The notes below the pieces were generated by a model. The model was given only the letters and a program-made list of their open reading frames with translations. It searched no databases and had not been told where the DNA came from. A stretch of DNA of 64,000 bases from Phycisphaerales bacterium. GTDB taxonomy: Bacteria; Planctomycetota; Phycisphaerae; Phycisphaerales; UBA1924. Where the stretch lies: positions 1 to 64,000 of the forward strand of contig JANQQR010000023.1 in the NCBI GenBank assembly GCA_028289195.1, written 5' to 3'. The translations under genes and the position numbers were made by a program. Shown piece by piece: positions 51,689 to 64,000 of the stretch. Numbering within the stretch: position 1 is the stretch's first letter; each line of letters begins with the position of its first letter.

Positions 51689-52773
51689 GCGTGCGCGCCT
51701 CCCGGTTCGAGCGTCGACCTCCCGAACTCGACCTCGGTGCGGCTGGCGCGACCGACGACGACCCCGTCCCTGATCTCGACGAGCGCATCGTCGCTCTTGG
51801 TTCGTTCGATGAAGTTGCGCACCGTCTGTGTCAGCGTGCGCGAATCGTCGCGCCCGGGGCGCAGGCCCGCGAACTTCACCATGTCGCACTGGCGCAGGAA
51901 CATCTCCAGCACGATCACCTCTTCGGAGCCGAGCTGGGGCGAGACCTTGGCCTCGCGCAGGAACTCGTCGGTCGTGCGCTCAGGGGCGTGGAGGCCGAAC
52001 CGGTCTTCGATGTACCGGCGGAGCACGAGCGAGGCCTCGACGTGCAGGCGCTCCACCTCCCCGCGATCGGCGAGTGCCATGCCCTCCAGGGTCCGGAGCC
52101 GCTCGAGCGCGACGGCGTGGGCGTGGCGGTACTCCGGCTGCTGCTCTTTCGCCCTCGTGACGCGATACAGGATGTACCCGCCGGCGCACAGCACGAGCAA
52201 CGCCCCCCCGGCGACGGCCCCGACGAGCCACCAGGCGATCGGCTCGGCGCCGGGATCAACGATCGACTTCACCGATGCCAGGTCCGGCTGCTCCTCGGTG
52301 CCGAAGACCGACACCACCGTGAGCGGGATCGGATCGCTCATCGCCACCAGGCTCTCGTCCCCCCTCTGCAGGTCGGCGCTCACGGCCCCCAATTCGAACG
52401 ATCCGGGAAGAAAGGGCTCGATCGTGAACTCGGTGATGCGCACCGAGTCGTCCGTGTCGCTTTCGATCCTTCGCTCGCCGACGATCTCCATGCCCTCGGG
52501 CAGCGCGTCAGCCAGGCGGATCGGTCCCAACTCCCCCGGGCCGGACACCCACACGGTCAGACGCTCGGCGGTCGAGAGCTCGGCGGACGACACCAGCACG
52601 CTCCCGACGCTCTCTCCCGATTCCAGTCGAAGCTCGCTCGCCGCATCCGCGACGATCGCGACATCGCCCGAATCCGTGCGCTCGGCGCAACCGATCGCCA
52701 TGAGTCCAGCGGAGGAAGCAACCGAGGCCCAGAGCAGGGCTCGCGACCGACGATTGGCAGGGGCGACGCTCAC
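51685..52773 (-). CDS. Bat-operon lipoprotein with a single membrane segment, DUF4381-like
   Basis: 362 residues from a GTG overlapping the DUF58 stop (GTGA). A lipobox-like MAIGC ends the signal region near residue 29. A beta-rich extracytoplasmic part (about 35-165) is followed by a membrane segment near 182-205. The cytosolic tail has HAHAVALERLRTLEG, YIEDRFGLHAPERTTDEFL and LRQCDMVKFAGL, a pattern recurring in proteins between DUF58 and VWA genes of Bat/MoxR clusters. The lipidation call is moderate because a membrane segment follows. Confidence 0.8.
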   Translation of the reverse strand: MSVAPANRRSRALLWASVASSAGLMAIGCAERTDSGDVAIVADAASELRLESGESVGSVLVSSAELSTAERLTVWVSGPGELGPIRLADALPEGMEIVGERRIESDTDDSVRITEFTIEPFLPGSFELGAVSADLQRGDESLVAMSDPIPLTVVSVFGTEEQPDLASVKSIVDPGAEPIAWWLVGAVAGGALLVLCAGGYILYRVTRAKEQQPEYRHAHAVALERLRTLEGMALADRGEVERLHVEASLVLRRYIEDRFGLHAPERTTDEFLREAKVSPQLGSEEVIVLEMFLRQCDMVKFAGLRPGRDDSRTLTQTVRNFIERTKSDDALVEIRDGVVVGRASRTEVEFGRSTLEPGGAHA

Positions 52774-53705
52774 CGGCGCTTCTCCCGCCTGCGGAACAGC
52801 TCGATCAGTTCGTGTACGTAGGGCTCGTCGGCGAGCACACGGGCCTCGTCGACCCCGGCGCGTCGGAACTGGCGTGTCAGCGCCTCTTCGCGTTCTTTCA
52901 TCAGCACGTCGAACCTGTGGCGCACCCCCGAACTCGTGGTATCCACGAGCACACGCGCGCCGGTCTCGGCGTCCTCCAGCTCGACGAGCCCGGCCTTGGG
53001 CAACTCGAGCTCACGCCGGTCACCCACGCGGACCGCGATCACGTCGTGCTTGCGCGCCAGCCAGCGCAGCGCCGACTCCGCCTCGCTGCTGATCGCCCGC
53101 CCGCGTCGGACGCCGGCCTCCCAGCCGGGCAGAAGGAAATCGCTGACGACAAAGACAACGCTCTTGCGCTTGAGTGCCGTGCCCAGGTGCTCGATCGCGC
53201 GCACCATGTCCGTCCCGGTCTGGCTTCCTGCTCGGTTGTCCGTCCCCGAATCGTCCAGCAGCTCGCGGGCGATGCGCAGGACGTGGTTCGTCCCCTTCTT
53301 CGGCGGAACGAATTCCTCGACGTCCTCGCCGAAGGCCAGAAGGCCGGCCTTGTCGCCGTTGCGGACCGCCGCGAACGCCAGCACGGCGCTCAGCTCGGCC
53401 ATGGTCGCAGCCTTGAGGCGTGAGCCCGAGCCGAAGCGGTTCGACGCCGACCGATCGACCATGAGGATGACGGTGAGCTCGCGCTCCTCGACGTACCGCT
53501 TGATGTACGGCGCGCCCGTGCGGGCCGTGACGTTCCAGTCGATCGCGCGGATTTCATCGCCGGGCTGGTACTCGCGTACCTCGCTGAATTCCATTCCCTG
53601 GCCGCGGAAGGCGCTGGAAAACTCGCCCGCGAACACCTCGTTCACGTTGCGGCGCATGCGCAGCTCCAGCTGCCGGACTTTCTGCATGAGCTCCTGCGTG
53701 AGCAT
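52770..53705 (-). CDS. DUF58 domain protein of the MoxR/Bat cluster
   Basis: 311 residues. The DUF58 signature YQPGDEIRAIDWNVTARTG with PYIKRYVEERE and a VWA-like fold with MVDRSAS (a MIDAS-type site) are visible. It is cytosolic, with no membrane segment. DUF58 proteins are partners of MoxR ATPases. It starts at the ATG at 53705, 31 bases after the moxR stop. Confidence 0.93.
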   Translation of the reverse strand: MLTQELMQKVRQLELRMRRNVNEVFAGEFSSAFRGQGMEFSEVREYQPGDEIRAIDWNVTARTGAPYIKRYVEERELTVILMVDRSASNRFGSGSRLKAATMAELSAVLAFAAVRNGDKAGLLAFGEDVEEFVPPKKGTNHVLRIARELLDDSGTDNRAGSQTGTDMVRAIEHLGTALKRKSVVFVVSDFLLPGWEAGVRRGRAISSEAESALRWLARKHDVIAVRVGDRRELELPKAGLVELEDAETGARVLVDTTSSGVRHRFDVLMKEREEALTRQFRRAGVDEARVLADEPYVHELIELFRRREKRR

Positions 53706-53735
53706 CGGGCAACCCCTTGCGACGCGCGTTCGTCC

Positions 53736-54740
<1,005 letters not shown>

Positions 54741-54771
54741 TCCTGGCGTCTCCTCAAGGGTGGAATCGTTC

Positions 54772-54801
54772 CTTGTAGACCAACGCGTACAAACCGGTCA
54801 A
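54772..54801 (-). promoter_or_regulatory. Sigma-70-like promoter of the MoxR/Bat operon
   Basis: On the minus strand TTGACC (54796-54801) and TACAAG (54772-54777) are separated by 18 bases, about 32 bases upstream of the moxR ATG. The GGAG ribosome binding site of moxR lies between. Confidence 0.6.
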
Positions 54802-54986
54802 CCATGGACGCACAACGCCAGAGAATCCGTCGGGATCCCTCGCATCGGCGTGGGCAAACAGGGAGTTGCACCCAATCACAGGCGCAGAGACGGGCCGATC
54901 CCTGCCACCTCCTCGGTGCAGCGGCCGGCCCGCTCCCGTGTACCATCGTCGACGCCCGGGGTTCACATCCAACCAGGAGCCGATCC

Positions 54987-55760
54987 ATGTCCCCAGAGGA
55001 CTCCAACAGCCGTTCCACTCCCGAGATCGACCGACGCGCAGCCCTCGGGGCCCTGACCGCGGGAGCGGCAGGGATCGCCCTCGCGGCGTCGCCCGCCGCC
55101 GGACAGGAAGGGTCCGGCGACGGCCCGGGCGCCCGGCTCGGCTGGGACGAGAACCTCGGCGAATACGTCCTCTCTCCCCTGCCCTACGCCTACGACGCGC
55201 TCGAGCCGCACATCGACGCCCGCACCATGCAGATCCACCACGACCGGCACCACGCCGGCTACGTGCGGGGCCTGAACCGCGCGCTGGCCGAGCTCGCCAA
55301 GATCCGCGCCGGCGAATCGGGACCCATCCAGCACTGGTCGCGCCAGCTCTCGTTCCACGGCGGAGGCCACATCAACCACACGCTCTTCTGGGAAGGCATG
55401 GCCCCCGAGAGCGAGGGCGGCGGCGGCGAGCCGACCGGCGCGCTCGCCGAGGCGATCGGCGCCAGCTTCGGTTCCTTCGATGCCTTCAGCACGCACTTCC
55501 AGGCGGCCAGCCGCGCCGTTGAGGGGTCCGGCTGGGGCTGGCTGGCGTTCGACCCGGTCTCACGCCGGCTGCTCGTCCTCCAGATGGAGAACCAGCAGAA
55601 GCTCCTGACCACCGGGATGGTGCCGCTGTTGGGCGTCGACGTGTGGGAGCACGCCTACTACCTGCAGTACCAGAACCGCCGGGGCGACTATGTCGCCGCG
55701 TTCATGAACGTGATCAACTGGCCGGTCATCGAAGCGAGATACGCGAAGGCGTCGGGCTGA
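54987..55760 (+). CDS. sodA: Exported Fe/Mn superoxide dismutase
   Basis: 257 residues from the ATG at 54987 with CAGGAG upstream. The N-terminus has RRAALGALTAGAAGIALAAS, a twin-arginine-like signal peptide with cleavage near AAGQ, so export by Tat is likely; cytosolic SODs lack this. The SOD domain (about 55-255) has the metal ligands in HIDARTMQIHHDRHH, GGHINHTLFW and DVWEHAYYLQYQNRR. Metal preference is not decided by eye. It is divergent from the MoxR operon. Confidence 0.92.
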   Translation: MSPEDSNSRSTPEIDRRAALGALTAGAAGIALAASPAAGQEGSGDGPGARLGWDENLGEYVLSPLPYAYDALEPHIDARTMQIHHDRHHAGYVRGLNRALAELAKIRAGESGPIQHWSRQLSFHGGGHINHTLFWEGMAPESEGGGGEPTGALAEAIGASFGSFDAFSTHFQAASRAVEGSGWGWLAFDPVSRRLLVLQMENQQKLLTTGMVPLLGVDVWEHAYYLQYQNRRGDYVAAFMNVINWPVIEARYAKASG

Positions 55761-55764
55761 GCGA

Positions 55765-56634
55765 TCAGACCGGCGGCTCGAAGGGCGGGACGACCCGCCC
55801 GTCGATATCGGTGAAGCCGTACGCCTCGGCGAGTTCGCCCGATTTGAACACGCCCCCGGTCCGTTCCATCACTTGCGGATCCGTCGCCAGCGCGACAACC
55901 GCACGCCCCGGGTACAGGGGCGATTCGCTCATGGCCAGCGCCTCGACGCTTTCCCACTCCGAGGCCCCGATCCCGAACGCGTCGAGGACCTTCTCGGTGC
56001 GCGTGAACCCGGGCGCGAGCCCGATCGCGGCGACGCCGGAGGGCTTCAGGTCCGCGCCGATCGCGATGAGCGCTCGCCGGACGGCCTGGCTCGAGGCGTA
56101 GTAGAAGACGTTGGGATACTGCTCGTAGTACCGGTCGCGGTCCCAGCTGAGCGTCGCCACGAGCAGACCGGAGCCACGCGTCTGCATCGCCCGCGCGCCG
56201 AGCTGGCATGTCAGCAGGTGCGCCTTCACGCCCGCCTCGAACATCCCGGCCCATCGGGCCGAGAACGGCTGCTCCCAGAACGGGAGGCTGAACTCGCCCG
56301 CGTCGTACGCCTCGTACCCACCCCACGCGTTGCTCACGACCACGTCGAGGCGCCCGTCCTGCTCGGCCGCGATCCGGTCGAACGCAGCAGCGACCTCGGG
56401 CTCGTTGGTGTGATCGCACCGGATCGCCAGCCCGCGACCGCCGCGTTCGCTGATCTCGAAGGCCGTGCGATCGATGGTCCCGCGCGTCCCCGCGTCGGCG
56501 TCCGCATCGGTCGTGCGCCCCGTCACGTACACCGTCGCGCCGGCGTCGCCGAGCGCGAGCGCGATGCCCTTCCCGACGCCGCGCGACGCCCCCGTCACAA
56601 GGCACACCCGGTCCTTCATCACGGGATCAGACAT
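55765..56634 (-). CDS. Short-chain dehydrogenase/reductase, DHRS1-like
   Basis: 289 residues from the ATG at 56634, which overlaps the queG stop. The Rossmann motif is VTGASRGVGKG. The catalytic SxxxYxxxK region reads TLSWDRDRYY and FYYASSQAV; the lysine four residues after the tyrosine is replaced by Gln. The protein may therefore be catalytically altered or use another residue. The closest pattern in memory is the DHRS1-like group. It faces the SOD gene convergently, with 4 bases between stops. Confidence 0.85.
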   Translation of the reverse strand: MSDPVMKDRVCLVTGASRGVGKGIALALGDAGATVYVTGRTTDADADAGTRGTIDRTAFEISERGGRGLAIRCDHTNEPEVAAAFDRIAAEQDGRLDVVVSNAWGGYEAYDAGEFSLPFWEQPFSARWAGMFEAGVKAHLLTCQLGARAMQTRGSGLLVATLSWDRDRYYEQYPNVFYYASSQAVRRALIAIGADLKPSGVAAIGLAPGFTRTEKVLDAFGIGASEWESVEALAMSESPLYPGRAVVALATDPQVMERTGGVFKSGELAEAYGFTDIDGRVVPPFEPPV

Positions 56635-57697
56635 CACCGGACCCAAAGGCACGCGCAGCGGCCTCCCGCACCAACGGGCTCTCGTCGTGGGCGCGAGCCA
56701 GACGCCCGAGCGCTCTGTGCAGACTGGGCTCGGGCTGCTGCGAATTCCCCGCCGCGATCGCGGCGTTGCGCTTCATCATGTCGAGCTTCGCCCGCTTCAT
56801 CGCGCTCTTCGTGAACACGGCGCGACGGGCTTCCTCTGTCCACCCCAGAACCTCGAGCAGGTTGAGTCCTTGCTGGCGCGCCGCGTACTCGGGCCTCGCG
56901 GTGCTGTCCTGCGCTGCCTCACGCTCGTGGTTGTGCGGGCAGACCTCCTGACAGATATCGCAGCCGAAGATCCACTCGCCCATCGTGCGCTCGAGCTCCG
57001 GTTCGATGGCCTCGCGGTGCTCGATGGTGAGGTAGCTGATGCACCGGCGCGCATCGACGCTGTACGGCGCAATCGCCCCGGTCGGGCACGCGTCGATGCA
57101 GCGCGTGCACGTCCCGCAGTGATCCGCGACAGGAGCCTGCTCTTCCGGCGGCGCGGCGGGCAGCGACATCGCGATCCCGCCGAGGAACATCCAACTCCCG
57201 AGACGCGGGTTGATCAGCAGGGTGTGCTTGCCGATCCACCCGAGACCGGCGCGGGCGGCCTGCTCGCGCTCCATGACCGGGGCCGTGTCGACGAACGCCC
57301 GGAACACCTCGCCGGCGAAACGCTCGCGCAGCGCGTCGGCCACCGCGTGGAGGCGCTTCTTGACCACGGTGTGGTAGTCATCGCCCCGCGCGTAGCGAGC
57401 GATCCTGCCCGTCCCGACGTCAGCGGATTCCGGGTCGACGGCCGGCTGCCGGGTCTTGTAGAGATCGCCTACGACCAGAACCGATCGCACGCCCTCGGCG
57501 AGTCTCCTGATGTCAGTACGGACGTCCTCGTGATCGGCCAGCCACGACATCGTGCCGTGCTTGCCGTCGTCCAGATACCGCCGGAACTGCTCGGCGTAGT
57601 CGCTCGGCGTCGCATCGCAGACACCCGCGAGCGCGAAGCCTTGCTCCTTGGCCAGCGCGACGACATCTCGCCCCAGTTGGCGGGCTGGCTCATCCAC
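56627..57697 (-). CDS. queG: Epoxyqueuosine reductase
   Basis: 356 residues from a GTG at 57697. It reduces epoxyqueuosine to queuosine in the wobble position of tRNA, using cobalamin and two 4Fe-4S clusters. Motifs are the cluster sites CGTCTRCIDACP and CDICQEVCPHN and the N-terminal cobalamin-binding domain containing LGWIGKHTLLI. The C-terminal HEAT-like tail is present. The stop overlaps the start of the SDR gene. Confidence 0.95.
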   Translation of the reverse strand: MDEPARQLGRDVVALAKEQGFALAGVCDATPSDYAEQFRRYLDDGKHGTMSWLADHEDVRTDIRRLAEGVRSVLVVGDLYKTRQPAVDPESADVGTGRIARYARGDDYHTVVKKRLHAVADALRERFAGEVFRAFVDTAPVMEREQAARAGLGWIGKHTLLINPRLGSWMFLGGIAMSLPAAPPEEQAPVADHCGTCTRCIDACPTGAIAPYSVDARRCISYLTIEHREAIEPELERTMGEWIFGCDICQEVCPHNHEREAAQDSTARPEYAARQQGLNLLEVLGWTEEARRAVFTKSAMKRAKLDMMKRNAAIAAGNSQQPEPSLHRALGRLARAHDESPLVREAAARAFGSGDV

Positions 57698-57734
57698 GAT
57701 GCCATCTTAATGGGGACCGCTCTTCCGCCGGCGT

Positions 57735-58652
57735 CTAGAAGCCGAGCACCATCGCGGGCGCCGCGCTCTGCCAGGCCTGGGTGGGCTTGGCGCCGGTCGC
57801 GTCGCGACCGCCCGACCATCCGATGATCGTCTCGGCCACCCCGGGCAGCACCTCTTCAGGCCCCGCCAGACCGCCCACTCCGGCGCGATCCCAGTCGAAC
57901 ACGACCCACGGGCTCGTGCCCCATCGTGCGGCCACCTCGGCGACGCTCTTCACGAACCCCTCGCAGGGAAGGTCGCCCTCGCCGAGCGGCGCGGGCCACA
58001 ACTCTTCCACGTCCCGCAGGCGGGCCGAGACCAGCTTCGGCCCGAGGGCGTTGAGCACCTCGGACGCCTCGTCTTCGACCAGCGTGCCGGCCAGCAGGTT
58101 GTAGCTGGCTCCCAGCTGCGGGCTGCCGACCCGCTCGAGGATCTCGACGAGGTCCCAGCCGCTGGCGAAGGTGCCCTCGTTCTCGATGAGCACGAGGACA
58201 TCGCGATTGCGGGCGTGGTCGCAGACCCGCGCGAGGCGCTCGCAGATCCGCCGCAAGCCCCGGTCGCGCCGCTCGCGGGGGCTGATCTCCAGCGCGAACA
58301 CGCGGATGGACTGGGCGCCCACGTCATGGGCGACCTGCACCATGTGGCGTCCCTCGCGCACGCTGGCGTCCTTGCCCGGGAGCGCCAGCCCAAGCACGGG
58401 CGGGAAGATCGGATCGTCAAAGCACACGTCGGTCGAGAGCCCCGCGATGGCGACGCCCTGCTCGGCGAAGATCCGACGGACCTTGGTCTTGTCGGTCATG
58501 CCCGGCTCGCAGGCGAACATCGGCGAGGGTCCGCCGCCGTGGCCCCAGCTGCGCAGATCGACGCCGTCGAATCCCCACTCGCGCGCCGCCAGCGCGACCC
58601 GTTCGAGGGTCCACTCCGGGCAGGCGACCGTGCTGAATGCCGTTCGGATCAT
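57735..58652 (-). CDS. Sugar phosphate isomerase/epimerase family TIM-barrel protein
   Basis: 305 residues of the AP endonuclease 2/xylose isomerase-like TIM barrel. Metal-ligand positions fit IENEGTF (Glu) and the terminal WVVFDWDRAG region. Such enzymes isomerise sugars or inositol derivatives, and the substrate is unknown. It lies 37 bases upstream of queG on the same strand, and the two may be co-transcribed. Confidence 0.85.
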   Translation of the reverse strand: MIRTAFSTVACPEWTLERVALAAREWGFDGVDLRSWGHGGGPSPMFACEPGMTDKTKVRRIFAEQGVAIAGLSTDVCFDDPIFPPVLGLALPGKDASVREGRHMVQVAHDVGAQSIRVFALEISPRERRDRGLRRICERLARVCDHARNRDVLVLIENEGTFASGWDLVEILERVGSPQLGASYNLLAGTLVEDEASEVLNALGPKLVSARLRDVEELWPAPLGEGDLPCEGFVKSVAEVAARWGTSPWVVFDWDRAGVGGLAGPEEVLPGVAETIIGWSGGRDATGAKPTQAWQSAAPAMVLGF

Positions 58653-58689
58653 GAGCCCGAGAGTGTAGCACAGGCCCCGGGCGTGCCCG

Positions 58690-60597
58690 CTACTCGAACC
58701 TGCTCCGGAGGGTGATCGTCCGCGCGAACTCCTCGTCGCCCCGCCGGATGAGCAGTTCGACCTCGTCGCCGGGCCTGTGATCGGCCAGGCGCTCGAGCAT
58801 GGCGTCCCCGTCCGCGAGGCGGTCGCCGCCCCAGCGAAGGATCACGTCATCCCGGAGCAGGCTCGCAGCCGCAGCCGGCGTGCCGGCATCAACCGCCGTG
58901 ATGCGCACGCCGCCCCCGGACGGGGCATCGACGTAGCCGATCCCCATGCGCACCGGCGCCCACGGGCCCAGCCCCGTCCACGCGAACACGGGCGCTTCGC
59001 CCATCGTCGCCAGATCCCAGGCGATCCCTGTGACCAGCCGGACAGCCTCCCCCGCGCCCTCGTAGTTGATGAGCGACGTGACATCCCGGGGGGTGTGATA
59101 GTCGTCGTGGATCCCAGAGAAGAAGTGGAGCACGGGCATGCCCGCCTCGTGGAACCAGGTGTGATCCGACCGGCCGAGCCCGGAGCCGGTGGTCGAGACC
59201 TCGAGCGAAGAGGCGTCGAGGTGGGGCTCGAGCAGGTCCATGAAGTCCTGGGCCGTCGCGGTGCCGTAGATGGTCAGCCCCTGCGAGCCGAGACGCCCGA
59301 TCATGTCGAGGTTCAGCATCGCGACCATGCGCTCGTGCGGGACGGGGCACGAGTGCATGAAGTGGTCCGAACCCAGCAGGCCCATCTCTTCCGCCCCGAA
59401 CGCAAGGAACATGACAGAGCGCACGTCGGCGTCGTCGCTCTGGCCCATCTCGAACGCCAGGCGCTCGGCGGCCCGGAGCAACCCGGCGGCGCCCGAGGCG
59501 TTGTCGTCGGCGCCGGGATGGAGCAGACCGGCGGAGTTCTCCCTCGTACCCCCGAGTTCGCCGAACCCGAGGTGGTCGTAGTGGGCCCCGATGACGATGA
59601 ACTCGTCGGCGAGCGTGCCGCGCCCCTGCAGCACCGCCCCGACGTTGCTCGTAGGCAGTTGCACCGATTCGGCCTCGACCGCCAGGCGGATGCGCACATC
59701 CCCGTCGAGGTCGATCGCCCGGTGACGCCCGTCGCGATCGGCTTCGGCCCTCCACTGGCTGAGCGAACGCCCCTCGGGGTCCGCGGCCTGGAGCGTGCGG
59801 TCCATCAGTTCCGCGTCAACGAACACGACCGGCACGGAAACCCCAGAACGCCTCGAGGCGGTCTCGGGAAAGCCCGGCAGGTCGCCCGCGCGCGGGTCGC
59901 TCGCCCCGGGAGGATTCACGAACACAACACCCGCCGCCCCGCGATCGATCGCCTCCTCGGCCTTGGTCAGCAGCGTCGCCCGGCGGCTCCACCCGCCGCC
60001 GTCGGCTTCGCCCGCCCAGCGGCTGACGCCCCGCGAGTTCATGGGTTCGAACCGAAAGATCACCGCGATGCGCCCGGAGAGGTCGTCGTCGCCCCCGTAG
60101 CTGCGATAGCGGTCCGGCCCTCGTCCGACCGAGTACCCGGCGAAGGTCAGAGGCGCCTCGAGATCGCCGCTGCCGCTGAACCCGACGACCGTGAACGACT
60201 CGCCGAGCCCGAGTTCGATCGGCTCCCCTTCATCGATGACGATCGACGCGCTCGCCCGCGAGAGTTGGCGCTGCCCCTCGACCGCAAACTCCTGCTGGAA
60301 GCTCCCGTCGAACAGCGGATCGAGACCGAGACGCGCCAGGTGGAACTCAACGTACGAGGCCGCCCGAGCCCCCCCTTGCGAGCCGGGGCTGCGGCCCTCG
60401 AAGAACGGATCGGCGAGCGTCACGATGTGCTGGTGCATCGCGCTGGCGTCGTCGTCCGCAGAGAGGAGAGCCGAGGAGATCGGGCTCCCGCCGGTGCCAT
60501 CGAGGAGGCGGGCCGGGGCGGGGGTGCGCTCCTCGGCGTGCAGAGCGTGGGCCAAGAGGATGACGCCGAGGGAAGCGGTTGTGAGCTGTCGGTGCAT
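58690..60597 (-). CDS. Exported M28-family metallopeptidase with PA and PDZ domains
   Basis: 635 residues from the ATG at 60597, with a signal peptide ending near LHAEE. Zinc-site motifs of M28 are present: [42 protein letters not shown] and [13 protein letters not shown] protease-associated region lies between about 150 and 330, before the catalytic domain. The C-terminal 80 residues are a PDZ domain ([21 protein letters not shown]). It probably acts on the outer side of the inner membrane as an aminopeptidase. Confidence 0.92.
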   Translation of the reverse strand: MHRQLTTASLGVILLAHALHAEERTPAPARLLDGTGGSPISSALLSADDDASAMHQHIVTLADPFFEGRSPGSQGGARAASYVEFHLARLGLDPLFDGSFQQEFAVEGQRQLSRASASIVIDEGEPIELGLGESFTVVGFSGSGDLEAPLTFAGYSVGRGPDRYRSYGGDDDLSGRIAVIFRFEPMNSRGVSRWAGEADGGGWSRRATLLTKAEEAIDRGAAGVVFVNPPGASDPRAGDLPGFPETASRRSGVSVPVVFVDAELMDRTLQAADPEGRSLSQWRAEADRDGRHRAIDLDGDVRIRLAVEAESVQLPTSNVGAVLQGRGTLADEFIVIGAHYDHLGFGELGGTRENSAGLLHPGADDNASGAAGLLRAAERLAFEMGQSDDADVRSVMFLAFGAEEMGLLGSDHFMHSCPVPHERMVAMLNLDMIGRLGSQGLTIYGTATAQDFMDLLEPHLDASSLEVSTTGSGLGRSDHTWFHEAGMPVLHFFSGIHDDYHTPRDVTSLINYEGAGEAVRLVTGIAWDLATMGEAPVFAWTGLGPWAPVRMGIGYVDAPSGGGVRITAVDAGTPAAAASLLRDDVILRWGGDRLADGDAMLERLADHRPGDEVELLIRRGDEEFARTITLRSRFE

Positions 60598-60784
60598 CAG
60601 GGCGACTCCGGGGATGTGGCCGGTCGTGGGGAGGACGGCCCTTTCTACCGCGAGTCGGGCTGCGGCGATTCGGATCTTTGAGAACAGATGCCCCTGCTGC
60701 ATACACTCCCACCCACGCGCGGGTCATCCGGCCCTGCGCGAACCGCCCGATCGGATCACCATGCGAACCCGCCCCGGAGCGCCG

Positions 60785-63762
<2,978 letters not shown>

Positions 63763-63766
<4 letters not shown>

Positions 63767-64000
63767 GCCCCGGGTTCGCCCGAGCCGCGGAGCAGGAAAT
63801 CGCACGTCGCGTGGTTCGTCAGGTAGGCGTCGAGCGCGCCGTCGCCGTCGAGATCAACGACCTCCACGTCGACCCCGCGATAAAGCCACCCCGGCGTCGA
63901 GAAGCCCGCATCGGCGTCGAGCGTGAACACGCCCGAGCCGTCGTTGGTCAGCACCTGCAGCACGCCCGGCTGGAACGTGACCTGTACGAGGTCGAGATCC
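63763..64000 (-). CDS. C-terminal end of an FG-GAP/VCBS repeat protein
   Basis: The last 78 residues of a protein whose gene continues beyond the right edge. The fragment contains [19 protein letters not shown] and an upstream DLDLVQV segment, both typical of calcium-binding FG-GAP/VCBS beta-propeller repeats of secreted proteins. The frame is open to the edge and the start is not seen. Confidence 0.8.

Overview
The window is a GC-rich bacterial chromosome segment that most likely comes from a planctomycete of the Phycisphaerae type (inference). The indicators are two secreted proteins with the C-terminal GC-type dockerin-like module seen in Phycisphaera relatives, a DksA/TraR-like protein with a long histone-H1-like lysine tail, a compact Bat/MoxR cluster and a divergent type VI secretion system (T6SS). 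Genes are densely packed, and many neighbours overlap by GTGA or ATGA, so translational coupling is common.

Layout. Positions 1-13.1 kb hold one side of a T6SS locus. A leftward run encodes a TagH-C-terminal-like protein, TssK, TssL and TssM (TssM runs off the left edge). A divergent rightward run encodes a weakly kinase-like protein, a possible TssJ-like lipoprotein and a 1540-residue membrane protein that joins a degenerate kinase domain to a C-terminal formylglycine-generating-enzyme (FGE) fold. Positions 13.1-17.4 kb carry a small lipoprotein, gnd and tal (pentose phosphate pathway), another lipoprotein and a FUN14-like membrane protein. Positions 17.4-19.9 kb carry a TetR regulator divergent from an AhpD-like protein and an exported alpha/beta hydrolase, with a perfect 12-bp palindrome between them.

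Positions 20.0-28.4 kb are a leftward run of redox and membrane genes. It contains two different enzymes that each carry an N-terminal Rieske domain (one fused to a TPP enzyme, one to a glutamate-synthase-type FMN/3Fe-4S barrel), a SnoaL-like protein, a DUF2721/DUF1622 membrane pair, an unrecognised protein, an LCAT-like lipoprotein and, further upstream, a dihydroorotate-dehydrogenase-like protein. Positions 28.5-31.8 kb hold the Lhr-like helicase and PdeM-like phosphoesterase of the ligase-associated DNA repair set. Positions 31.8-37.3 kb are housekeeping genes: a DUF6572 protein, proC, accA, the lysine-tailed DksA-like gene, lspA, a thioesterase, a half-length asparaginase and tRNA-Gln.

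Positions 37.4-43.9 kb encode two tandem secreted matrixin-type metalloproteases and an exported esterase. Positions 43.9-45.8 kb hold a TlpA-like thioredoxin and a CNNM/CorC-type membrane protein. Positions 45.8-54.7 kb are an eight-gene Bat operon (MoxR, DUF58, a lipoprotein, two VWA proteins, a TPR/coiled-coil protein, BatD and BatE) behind a recognisable promoter. Positions 55.0-64.0 kb carry an exported superoxide dismutase, an SDR, QueG, a TIM-barrel isomerase, an M28 peptidase, full-length gcvP and the end of an FG-GAP/VCBS protein.

The two most unusual assemblies are the T6SS side with its kinase-TM-FGE single-chain protein, and the operon containing two Rieske-fused enzymes. No CRISPR array, insertion sequence, integrase or rRNA was seen, and no stretch above 300 bases lacks a gene.
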